A DNA stretch of 64,000 nt, taken from contig JBPBPL010000018.1 of the NCBI GenBank assembly GCA_050954285.1, forward strand, positions 1 to 64,000, read 5' to 3'. Below the pieces are notes generated by a model. It had not been told where the DNA came from. It was given only the letters and a program-made list of their open reading frames with translations, and did not search any database. Within the stretch, counting starts at the first letter, position 1. Every line of letters starts with the position of its first letter. Positions 52,793-60,330 of this stretch are shown piece after piece. Both the position numbers and the translations under genes were made by a program. This stretch comes from Mucilaginibacter_A sp050954285 (GTDB taxonomy: Bacteria; Bacteroidota; Bacteroidia; Sphingobacteriales; Sphingobacteriaceae).

Positions 52793-53869
52793 TTATCTAT
52801 TTGATACTTCTGGTGTTTTGGTTTTCAAACTATCTAAGTTCCAGATCTTCTCCGCTTTTCGCCCAATTAACCAAAACGACATGCCGAGGATGGCAAAGAA
52901 CAATGTTTTATTGATGTTATCCCACAGATATTCGGTGTAGCGCGTATAAATGTTGATGAGCAGAAAGGTGATACCAAACTCGCGGGCCACTTCATCTTTC
53001 TTTTTTAATCCGTATAAAACAAACGCTACAGAAGCGGCAATGGCAATTAAAGCCCAATAATATAAACTGATTTGCTTTACGCGCATCCAATCGTTTATCG
53101 TACCAAAATTGCCAAAAATAGACAACAGCCAAAGCGAACAAAAAAGGTAAGCCATGCCCACGATGTAAGTAAATTCGCGGAAGTATTCCAGCCAACGTTT
53201 TCGCCGCAAAACAAAACAAAACGCAACCAAAATCGCCCCGAAAACCACAAAACGCAACGGATAATTCATGCCCAGAAAATAGTGCCGCCAGTCGGTTTGG
53301 TAACCGGTTTCTGTGCCAAACCAGCTTCCCAGAGAAATCAGTGCAAAAAGCCAGATCAGGTGCGAATTGAGCTTGTAGGCGATGAACCCATACACAAAAA
53401 CCGACAGTAAAAACAGCAGCGAATAATGGCCGGAACCGTTATCAAAAGTTTTGCCGAGATAGGCGATGCAGTTAGCTGTAAACAAAATTCCCAGAAAAAT
53501 AATCGCTTCATTGCTATAAACTTTTTGGGGTGAGGTTTTTTTGAGTTTCCGGCCGCGGATGAACAGAAAAGCAGCTAAAATTCCCGAAAACAAGCTGATT
53601 AAAATATCCGGCGTGTTGTATAACTGCTGCAGCCATTTGATCACTTTGTCATCAATAATCAACGAAGCAATGGCAATCAATCCGCAAAATAAAGCCACCC
53701 AAAAGGAGTATTGCGCCAACCGTTTCCAATCGAAACCTTTTACATCGTAGCTATTGCGTAGGTTTTGAGCGAGATTGGAATCAATCAAACCCTGTTTTTC
53801 CCAGTGCGAAATGGTTTCGTCCAGAAATTTGCTTTCCTGCTTATCGATATCCAGTTTTTCCAAAGCCAT
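52793..53869 (-). CDS. DUF2157-like polytopic membrane protein
   Basis: 358 residues. A cytoplasmic N-terminus (SKFLDETISHWEKQGLIDSNLAQNLRNSY) typical of DUF2157 proteins precedes about nine to ten helices beginning at residue 55 (FWVALFCGLIAIASLII). The C-terminus is LGMSFWLIGRKAEKIWN. The family has no known biochemical role. It follows ribF by 25 bases in the same direction, with a perfect repeat copy (53885-53899) in that spacer, so it may be the last gene of the ftsX-ribF operon. Confidence 0.7.
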   Translation of the reverse strand: MALEKLDIDKQESKFLDETISHWEKQGLIDSNLAQNLRNSYDVKGFDWKRLAQYSFWVALFCGLIAIASLIIDDKVIKWLQQLYNTPDILISLFSGILAAFLFIRGRKLKKTSPQKVYSNEAIIFLGILFTANCIAYLGKTFDNGSGHYSLLFLLSVFVYGFIAYKLNSHLIWLFALISLGSWFGTETGYQTDWRHYFLGMNYPLRFVVFGAILVAFCFVLRRKRWLEYFREFTYIVGMAYLFCSLWLLSIFGNFGTINDWMRVKQISLYYWALIAIAASVAFVLYGLKKKDEVAREFGITFLLINIYTRYTEYLWDNINKTLFFAILGMSFWLIGRKAEKIWNLDSLKTKTPEVSNR

Positions 53870-53894
53870 AATTTAGGAATGGAAGATACTTCTT

Positions 53895-54854
53895 TTATCG
53901 GTTAAAAAACGACAATACGCTTTCTTTATCACGGCCAAGCTGCTTGGTAAGCTCTTCCAATCCGGCAAATTTTACATCATGGCGGATAAAAGCATGGAAG
54001 TTCATTTGCAGCGTTTGGTTGTAAATATCCTCATTAAAATCAAAAATATTGACTTCAATATTCCGCGTCATACCATTGATGGTTGGCCGGTGACCGATGT
54101 AAGCCATAGCTTTTATTGCCTCATTACGGCCGTCTCCGTGTGAGTTAGCTGCACTTAAAACCTTAACCGTTACTACATAAATTCCATCTGCAGGAATCAA
54201 TTTATAATTTTCTTCTATGAAAAGATTGGCGGTTGGATAACCTAAAGTCCGGCCGATTTGATCACCGCGAATTACTTTTCCGGTGATAAAAAAAGCATAA
54301 CCTAAAAACTGGTTGGCCAGCTGCGTTTCGTCGCTCAATAAAGATTTTCTGATTTTGCTGGAACTTACAGCTACTTCATTTACATCCTGTTCCGGAATTT
54401 CTTCCACCTCAAAACCATATTGCGGCGCAAATTTTTGCAGTTCTGCCAAGCCGCCGCTACGGTCTTTGCCAAAACGATGATCATAACCAATCACAATTTT
54501 TTTGGTGCCGATGCGGTTGACCAACATTTCACGAATATATTCCTCCGCAGAAAGGTTGGAAAAATCACGCGAAAACGGTGTGATGATGAGATGATCAATA
54601 CCTAATTCTTCCAGCAACTTTGCTTTTTCGGCGATGGTAGTGAGGAGTTTTAAATGCTGATCTTCCGGATGCAGAATCAATCTCGGATGCGGAAAAAAAG
54701 TTAAAATTACGGTTTCGCCACCGGTTTGTTTGGCAACTTCTTGCAACCGATCAATAATTTTTCGGTGACCAAGATGCACGCCATCAAACGTGCCAATAGT
54801 TACAACAGCATTTTGCAGCGGCTTAAAATCCAGAATATCGTGGTAAATCTGCAT
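53895..54854 (-). CDS. ribF: Bifunctional riboflavin kinase/FAD synthetase
   Basis: 319-residue cytosolic enzyme converting riboflavin to FMN and FAD. N-terminal FAD synthetase: VVTIGTFDGVHLGHRKIIDRL (nucleotidyltransferase HxGH), ITPFSRDFSNLSAEEYI and VIGYDHRFGKDRSGG. C-terminal flavokinase: YAFFITGKVIRGDQIGRTLGYPTANLF and IKAMAYIGHRPTINGMTRNIEVNIFDFNEDIYNQ. Length is normal. Downstream of truB, a conserved neighbour pair in this phylum and elsewhere. Confidence 0.96.
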   Translation of the reverse strand: MQIYHDILDFKPLQNAVVTIGTFDGVHLGHRKIIDRLQEVAKQTGGETVILTFFPHPRLILHPEDQHLKLLTTIAEKAKLLEELGIDHLIITPFSRDFSNLSAEEYIREMLVNRIGTKKIVIGYDHRFGKDRSGGLAELQKFAPQYGFEVEEIPEQDVNEVAVSSSKIRKSLLSDETQLANQFLGYAFFITGKVIRGDQIGRTLGYPTANLFIEENYKLIPADGIYVVTVKVLSAANSHGDGRNEAIKAMAYIGHRPTINGMTRNIEVNIFDFNEDIYNQTLQMNFHAFIRHDVKFAGLEELTKQLGRDKESVLSFFNR

Positions 54855-54895
54855 ACTATTTTTAGCACATAAATTTTAGGGTGATAAAAGAAGTG

Positions 54896-55621
54896 TTAAC
54901 CTGTAGGCTCGGCGATAGTTTTTTGAGAACGGATATGATTTACCAGTTCCATTACCTCGTACGCATCTTTTAGGTGGAAATTGCCACTGCGGGTACGGGT
55001 TAATCTGGATAAAAAAGCACCGTTTTGCAAGGCCGCACCAAAATCATGCACCAAGGAACGGATGTAGGTGCCTTTACTGCACACTACGCGAAAATCAATT
55101 TCGGGCAGCTCAACTCGTGTAATTTCAAATTCGCTGATGGTAACCTGGCGACTCCGGCGTTCTACTTCTTCGCCGCGGCGGGCTTTTTCGTACAGCCGTT
55201 CACCGTTAATTTTGATGGCCGAATGTGCCGGCGGAAACTGGTCAATCTCACCAAAAAACTGCTTTACATTTTCGTTTATTTTTTCTGCGGAGATGTTATC
55301 CAACGGAAATTGCTGGTCAACTTCCGTTTCCAGATCATAAGATGGTGTGGTTGCACCCAAAACCATGGTGCCGGTATATTCTTTTTCTTCCGCTTGAAAA
55401 GTATCGATTTGTTTGGTAAGTTTCCCGGTGCAGATGATGAGCAAACCAGTTGCCAGCGGATCTAAAGTTCCGGCATGGCCAACTTTCAGTTTTAGCGGTT
55501 TCATCGAGTTGCGTATCTTGCCAACTACATCAAAACTCGTCCAGTTATAAGGTTTGTTGATTAAAAGAAGTTCGCCTTCGGGGAAATTAAAATCTTTGAA
55601 AATGCTGTTTTTATCGGACAA
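54896..55621 (-). CDS. truB: tRNA pseudouridine-55 synthase
   Basis: 241 residues; makes pseudouridine 55 in the T-loop of tRNAs. Catalytic Asp is in KVGHAGTLDPLATGLLIICTGK; also LLINKPYNWTSFDVVGKI, EKEYTGTMVLG and GTYIRSLVHDFG. It lacks an extended PUA domain, as in short bacterial TruB. The first codons after the ATG (MSDKNSIF) are encoded by a repeat copy (55602-55613), so the repeat contributes DKNSI to the protein. Start 12 bases after uppP. Confidence 0.95.
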   Translation of the reverse strand: MSDKNSIFKDFNFPEGELLLINKPYNWTSFDVVGKIRNSMKPLKLKVGHAGTLDPLATGLLIICTGKLTKQIDTFQAEEKEYTGTMVLGATTPSYDLETEVDQQFPLDNISAEKINENVKQFFGEIDQFPPAHSAIKINGERLYEKARRGEEVERRSRQVTISEFEITRVELPEIDFRVVCSKGTYIRSLVHDFGAALQNGAFLSRLTRTRSGNFHLKDAYEVMELVNHIRSQKTIAEPTG

Positions 55622-55633
55622 AATATGTTTTTA

Positions 55634-56425
55634 TTAAGCAGTTAAATGTCCGGTATAATACAAAGCAATCAATACCAAACCTGCCAGAATACGATAAATG
55701 CCAAACAGCTTAAAGCCTTTTTTTTCTAAAAAAGTAATGAAAGTTTTGATGGCCAGCAGGGCTACTATAAATGCAATAACATTTCCGATCAGCAAAAATT
55801 TAAGCTGCTCGCCTTCCAGCATGTGTGCATGATGTTTGTGATAATCCCAAAGCTCTTTCACTGTTGCACCAAACATGGTTGGCACGGCCAGGAAAAATGA
55901 AAACTCGGCTGCTGCCTTGCGGGAAAGTTTCTGACTCATCCCACCTACAATGGTAGCCGCAGAACGGGAAACGCCCGGAATTACAGCCAGACATTGAAAC
56001 AGTCCGATTTTAAACGCGGTTGGATAGTTGATTTCTTTTTCTTTATCTATAGCGGGACGATTAAACCAGTCATCTACAAAAAGTAAAATCACACCACCAA
56101 TAACCAGCATAATGGCTACTATCAGCGGGCTTTCCAGCAAAATATCAATCTTCTTTTTAAACAGAAGACCAACGATTACTGCCGGAATTACACCTGCAAC
56201 CAGTTTCAGATAGAAATCTATACTACGAAAAAAGCGTTTAAAATAAAGAACAACCACAGAAAGTATGGCACCCAGCTGGATACAAACTTCAAATAGCTTA
56301 ACGAAATCATTTTTGCCGATACCCATAAAAGCACTGGCAATTACCATGTGGCCGGTTGACGAAACGGGTAAAAATTCGGTAATGCCTTCTATTATGGCCA
56401 GGATGATGGTTTGGATTAAATTCAT
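55634..56425 (-). CDS. uppP: Undecaprenyl-diphosphatase
   Basis: 263-residue integral membrane phosphatase recycling undecaprenyl pyrophosphate for cell-wall and glycan synthesis; also associated with bacitracin tolerance. Family motifs: AIIEGITEFLPVSSTGHMVIA at the N-terminus and the catalytic PGVSRSAATIVGGM. About eight helices. Its start overlaps the end of the DUF3098 gene by 4 bases, so the two are translationally coupled. Confidence 0.96.
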   Translation of the reverse strand: MNLIQTIILAIIEGITEFLPVSSTGHMVIASAFMGIGKNDFVKLFEVCIQLGAILSVVVLYFKRFFRSIDFYLKLVAGVIPAVIVGLLFKKKIDILLESPLIVAIMLVIGGVILLFVDDWFNRPAIDKEKEINYPTAFKIGLFQCLAVIPGVSRSAATIVGGMSQKLSRKAAAEFSFFLAVPTMFGATVKELWDYHKHHAHMLEGEQLKFLLIGNVIAFIVALLAIKTFITFLEKKGFKLFGIYRILAGLVLIALYYTGHLTA

Positions 56426-56649
56426 GAGCGGTGGTCAGGCTTTTTCAGGATTGCATAAAAACCTAATCCAAATCCCGCCAGCACTAATATGGGTGCCAGC
56501 ACAATTTTGCGGAAATCGTAAATATCGGTATCGCCAATCATCAGCACAAAACCAAGGATTACAACCGCCATGCTAATCAGCATCCAGCGGTAATTGCTTT
56601 TGCCGAACACAAAGTGCAGGGGCTTGGTTTCTGTAGGTTTTAAAGCCAT
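56422..56649 (-). CDS. DUF3098 small membrane protein
   Basis: 75 residues with two transmembrane helices (about 20-38 and 48-68: WMLISMAVVILGFVLMIG and VLAPILVLAGFGLGFYAIL) after a short basic N-terminus. The family occurs almost only in Bacteroidota and is regularly found between ftsX and uppP, as here; a role in envelope or division processes follows from neighbourhood only. Begins 2 bases after ftsX. Confidence 0.85.
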   Translation of the reverse strand: MALKPTETKPLHFVFGKSNYRWMLISMAVVILGFVLMIGDTDIYDFRKIVLAPILVLAGFGLGFYAILKKPDHRS

Positions 56650-56651
56650 AA

Positions 56652-57533
56652 TTATCTGTATAAATCGTAAATTTTTAAACGTAAAAACTTGTTAACGGCC
56701 AGGAAAGTGCTGAAGCCGGAAATGAACATCCCCAAACCAACAATGCCTAAAAAGATGATGCCAAACTCGTAATAATTGCGCAGCAGAATTAAATCGGGCA
56801 CTTCGCGGTAGCCAAAATAAAGGCAGCCAACCAGTAAAATAATCGCGATAAAACCGCCCAGCAAACCGTGGAGTAAAGCAAAGCCCACAAACGGCCAGCG
56901 GATAAACCCTTTTGTAGCGCCAACCAATTGCATGGATTTGATTAAAAACCGCTGCGAATAAATGGCCAGGTTGATAGTATTGTTGATTAAAGCCACAGAA
57001 ACGAACAGAAAAATTGCGGCAAAAGCCAAAATCACGATGCTGATGGAATAAATTTTCTGGTTCATCAAATCCACTAAAGATTGCTGGTAAATTACTTCTT
57101 TTACGAGTGGATTTTTGCTGAGTTCGGCTTTAAATTTTGTGATGTTGGCGTTGTTGGCATAATCCGCTTTTAGGTAAACATCAATGGAAGAAAGCAGCGG
57201 ATTGTAGCCGAGGAACTTTACAAAATCCTCGCCCATATCTTTCTGCAAATTCCTGGCAGCCAGCTCTTTGGTGATGTATTGCGTTTGCTTAACCTGCGGT
57301 TTTAAATCGAGCTGTTTTTGTAGTTGTAAAATATCAGCTTCTTTGGCGGCATCATCCACAATAATGTTCAGCACAATATTTTCTTTTACATAACGCGATA
57401 AATTTCGGGCATGAACCAAAATCAGCCCCAACAAACCCACCATCAGCAGCACCATGGCAATGCTGATAACGGTTGAAATATATATCGTTTTTGTTTTTCT
57501 GGTTGAAGTGCTTGCTTCAAATTCTTCCAACAT
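56652..57533 (-). CDS. ftsX: Cell-division permease FtsX
   Basis: 293-residue FtsX family protein with one N-terminal helix (about 18-42), a periplasmic domain (45-165) and three further helices (about 168-190, 215-240, 258-282). Typical: VKQTQYITKELAARNLQKDMGEDFVKFLGYNPLLSSIDVYL and, near the C-terminus, a coupling segment INLAIYSQRFLIKSMQLVGATKGFIRWPF. It should pair with FtsE (not in the window) to control cell-wall hydrolysis at the septum. First gene of the operon running left. Confidence 0.93.
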   Translation of the reverse strand: MLEEFEASTSTRKTKTIYISTVISIAMVLLMVGLLGLILVHARNLSRYVKENIVLNIIVDDAAKEADILQLQKQLDLKPQVKQTQYITKELAARNLQKDMGEDFVKFLGYNPLLSSIDVYLKADYANNANITKFKAELSKNPLVKEVIYQQSLVDLMNQKIYSISIVILAFAAIFLFVSVALINNTINLAIYSQRFLIKSMQLVGATKGFIRWPFVGFALLHGLLGGFIAIILLVGCLYFGYREVPDLILLRNYYEFGIIFLGIVGLGMFISGFSTFLAVNKFLRLKIYDLYR

Positions 57534-57713
57534 GATCCGAACCTTTTTGCGAAAATAGAAAAAGCCTGTTCAAAGGTAAAACAATATCTGTTTTAATTTT
57601 TCTTCTCTGCAGCAGCCCAAATCAGTTTTAACAATTATTAACAGCTGGTGCAAGCTGTTTTTTTGTAGAACTATTTGCCGGCACAGTAGTTTTAAGTGGA
57701 TAAAAACAGCATC

Positions 57714-57923
57714 ATGGAAAAAGCAAATTCAACCAATAAGCCATCGCCATCAGACGAAAAAACTTTTTCGAAAGTGGATGAAGGGCACGACATTATCATT
57801 CGCAAGGAAGATAAAACTTATCATCACGACGATGCTGAAGCGAAAACTGAAAACCCGGCCGAGTATTATCAGAATGAAGAGCAACCAGTTGGGCCGGTTA
57901 CGGATGCGCCGAAAGAAGATTGA
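57714..57923 (+). CDS. Small acidic hypothetical protein
   Basis: 69 residues from ATG 57714 (MEKANSTNKPSPSDEK); an in-frame GTG at 57696 lies inside the upstream region and would place a repeat copy (57699-57713) in the coding frame, which is less likely. The repeat sits immediately before the ATG. Highly charged and probably disordered (EGHDIIIRKEDKTYHHDDAEAKTENPAEYYQNEE). I do not recognise a family. It is followed by an intrinsic terminator. Confidence 0.6.
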   Translation: MEKANSTNKPSPSDEKTFSKVDEGHDIIIRKEDKTYHHDDAEAKTENPAEYYQNEEQPVGPVTDAPKED

Positions 57924-57960
57924 GGCAATGCTTCTTTTAGCAGGATAAATTTTAAATGTC

Positions 57961-57992
57961 AAAAATCCGGTTTTGAAAAAGACCGGATTTTT
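57961..57992 (+). terminator. Intrinsic terminator
   Basis: Stem AAAAATCCGG / CCGGATTTTT (57961-57970 and 57983-57992) with a 12-base loop and a T-run. It ends the small acidic gene; a minus-oriented repeat copy (57928-57939) lies before it. Confidence 0.8.
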
Positions 57993-58008
57993 TGTTTTAT
58001 TGTAGTTG

Positions 58009-59847
58009 ATGGCCAAAGAACGCAACCGGATTAATCAACAGGATATTACTTTTAAAAAACGTTTTGCTGCGCTGGGCAACCTGCCAGCTTTTTTTAAGCT
58101 CGTTTGGCAAAGCAGCCCCTGGAAAACTTCGTGTAGTTTTTTGCTGAGGCTGATCCGTTCGGCCATGCCGGTGGCTTTGCTTTATATTGGTAAACTTATT
58201 GTAGATCAGGTGGTTTTACTTAATCATAATTCCTCCAATCAAAGCAATCATCACTATTTGTGGCAATTGGTTGGCGCAGAATTTGGCCTGGCTTTACTAA
58301 CGGATGCTTTGAACCGGCTGATTAACCTGCTAGATAGTTTGCTGGGCGATCAGTTTTCCAACCATACTTCCATCCGTTTGATGCGCCACGCGGCCACGCT
58401 GGATCTGGATCAGTTTGAAGATTCGGTTTTTTATGATAAACTGGAACGTGCCCGCCAGCAAACCGTTGGCCGCACGGTTTTGCTTTCGCAGGTGATGAGC
58501 CAGGTGCAGGATATTATTTCTATGGCTTTCCTCATCACCGGGTTGATCGCGTTTAATCCTTGGCTGATTTTGCTGTTGCTGGTTGCCATTATTCCGGCGT
58601 TTTTGGGCGAATCTTATTTCAATAATCAAAATTATACTTTAACCCGAAGCCAAACGCCCGAACGCCGCGAGCTGGATTACCTTCGTTACCTGGGTGCAAG
58701 CGATGAAACGGCCAAAGAAATCAAGCTGTTTAATCTGGCAGATTTTGTAATTAACCGCTTTAAAACCCTTTCGGATAAGTTTTATGCAGATAACAGCAAA
58801 CTGTCTATCAAACGTTCTGCCTGGGGTACATTTTTTTCGGTTTTGGGAAGCATTGGTTATTATTTGGCCTATGTTTTTATCCTGATAAAAACAGTAGACG
58901 GCCATATTTCTGTTGGCAGTTTAACTTTTCTGGCTGGTTCTTTCCGGCAGTTGCGCGCTTTGATGGAAGGAATTCTGACGCGTTTTGCAGCCGTTTCGCA
59001 GGGTGCTATTTATCTGTCGGATTTCCTGGAGTTTTTCGAGATCAAACCTAAAATTGTTATTCCGGAAAAGCCGCTGCCATTTCCAAATCCAATTAAAAGA
59101 GGGTTTACTTTTGAAAATGTAGGTTTTCAATACCATAACGCTGAAAAATGGGCCAACCGGCATTTAAATTTCACGCTTCATCCCGGAGAAAAACTGGCTT
59201 TGGTGGGAGAAAATGGTGCCGGAAAAACCACGCTGGTTAAGTTGCTGGCTCGATTATATGATCCAACTGAAGGCCGGATTTTGCTGGATGGCATCGACCT
59301 GAAAGCTTATAAAATTGAAGATTTACGTTTTAACATCGGCGTGATTTTTCAGGATTATCTGCGTTACCAAATGACTTTATCTCAGAATATTGCGGTTGGA
59401 AACATTGCGGAGATCAACAATTCTTCCCTCATAAAAAAAGCAGCACAGGAAAGCCTGGCAGATGCGCTTGCCGAAAAATTGCCCGGACAATACAATCAAT
59501 GGCTGGGTAGAAGATTTAACGACGGCGTAGAACTTTCGGGCGGCGAATGGCAGAAAGTTGCCCTGGCGCGCGCTTATATGAAAGATGCTCAACTGCTGAT
59601 TTTGGATGAGCCAACTGCTGCGCTGGATGCACGTGCAGAATACGAAGTTTTTCAGCGTTTTGCCGGGTTGACTAAAGGAAAATCTGCCGTATTGATTTCG
59701 CACCGGTTTTCCACCGCCCGCCTGGCCGATCGGATTATGGTTTTAGAGCGAGGACAGATTCTGGAAATTGGTTCGCACCAAGAATTATTGGCGTTGGAAG
59801 GAAAATATGCAGAGTTGTTTCAGCTGCAGGCAATGGGATATCAGTAA
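58009..59847 (+). CDS. ABC exporter with fused permease and ATPase
   Basis: 612 residues from ATG 58009 (MAKERNRINQQ); a TTG 3 bases upstream is also in frame. An ABCB-type membrane domain (about 20-330, six helices, LIRSAMPVALLYIGKLIVDQVV, SIGYYLAYVFILIKTV) precedes the ATPase domain (about 365-605): Walker A GENGAGKTTLVK, Q-loop IFQDYLRYQ, signature LSGGEWQKVALARA, Walker B LLILDEPTAALD, H-loop ISHRFS. Functions as a homodimer; substrate unknown (lipid, peptide or drug). Confidence 0.92.
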   Translation: MAKERNRINQQDITFKKRFAALGNLPAFFKLVWQSSPWKTSCSFLLRLIRSAMPVALLYIGKLIVDQVVLLNHNSSNQSNHHYLWQLVGAEFGLALLTDALNRLINLLDSLLGDQFSNHTSIRLMRHAATLDLDQFEDSVFYDKLERARQQTVGRTVLLSQVMSQVQDIISMAFLITGLIAFNPWLILLLLVAIIPAFLGESYFNNQNYTLTRSQTPERRELDYLRYLGASDETAKEIKLFNLADFVINRFKTLSDKFYADNSKLSIKRSAWGTFFSVLGSIGYYLAYVFILIKTVDGHISVGSLTFLAGSFRQLRALMEGILTRFAAVSQGAIYLSDFLEFFEIKPKIVIPEKPLPFPNPIKRGFTFENVGFQYHNAEKWANRHLNFTLHPGEKLALVGENGAGKTTLVKLLARLYDPTEGRILLDGIDLKAYKIEDLRFNIGVIFQDYLRYQMTLSQNIAVGNIAEINNSSLIKKAAQESLADALAEKLPGQYNQWLGRRFNDGVELSGGEWQKVALARAYMKDAQLLILDEPTAALDARAEYEVFQRFAGLTKGKSAVLISHRFSTARLADRIMVLERGQILEIGSHQELLALEGKYAELFQLQAMGYQ

Positions 59848-59907
59848 TGATTATAATAAATTTTGAACAAAATAGCATGCCCTAATAGAAAACAAATTTA
59901 TTGCCTT

Positions 59908-59932
59908 GAAGATTTCTCCCGACCGAGATGAC
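59908..59932. repeat. Fragment resembling a Sphingobacteriaceae intergenic repeat
   Basis: On the minus strand the sequence reads GTCATCTCGGTCGGGAG followed by AAATCTTC. Similar TCATCTCGACC...GGAGAAATCT strings are frequent intergenic repeats in this family as far as I remember. Only one fragment is seen here, so the identity is tentative. Confidence 0.3.
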
Positions 59933-59951
59933 AAAAAAATTATTTATCTGA

Positions 59952-60128
59952 TCAATACATCACCAAACTAATCGTTTCGATCAAAAAGATACCTTCTTCA
60001 AATTTAAATAAATCTGTGTTCCAGAAAGTTACCGTTGCGTGGGTTTCCGTTAGTTGATTAATCGTCATTTGAGGGCTGCCTGAATTTAGAAATACCACGT
60101 CGCCAATTTTAAAGTCTTTGTCTTCCAT
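59952..60128 (-). CDS. DUF2158 (YodC-like) small protein
   Basis: 58 residues beginning MEDKDFKIGDVVFLNSGSPQ, with MTINQLTETHATVTFWN and a hydrophobic end (FLIETISLVMY). The F-K-x-G-D-V-V-x-L-x-S-G-x-P-x-M-T pattern is the DUF2158 signature; the family is uncharacterised and is made of small SH3-like domains. It lies in the spacer between the ABC exporter and leuS on the opposite strand. Confidence 0.75.
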   Translation of the reverse strand: MEDKDFKIGDVVFLNSGSPQMTINQLTETHATVTFWNTDLFKFEEGIFLIETISLVMY

Positions 60129-60330
60129 TGTGTTAAATTTTATTGCGGTAAATATAAAAAAGAATCGCTTAGCTGTACATGTTGAAACTTTTACTGAATG
60201 ATGATTTTATGCAGAACTTGTTTGGAGGACGATGCTTCTTTTATCACCTAAAAATCTGCAAACAGAATTCTTGAAATTTTTACCCGGCAAATTTTTTAAT
60301 TTCGCGGTTCAATTCTCCGCAGAACCGAAA

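Noticed and set aside
57696..57713. GTG start for the small acidic protein
   Set aside because: It would translate a repeat copy; an ATG follows directly at 57714.
60232..60330. In-frame N-terminal extension of LeuRS from an ATG at 60232
   Set aside because: The extension is not family-like, begins inside a dispersed-repeat copy, and the normal LeuRS N-terminus begins at ATG 60331.
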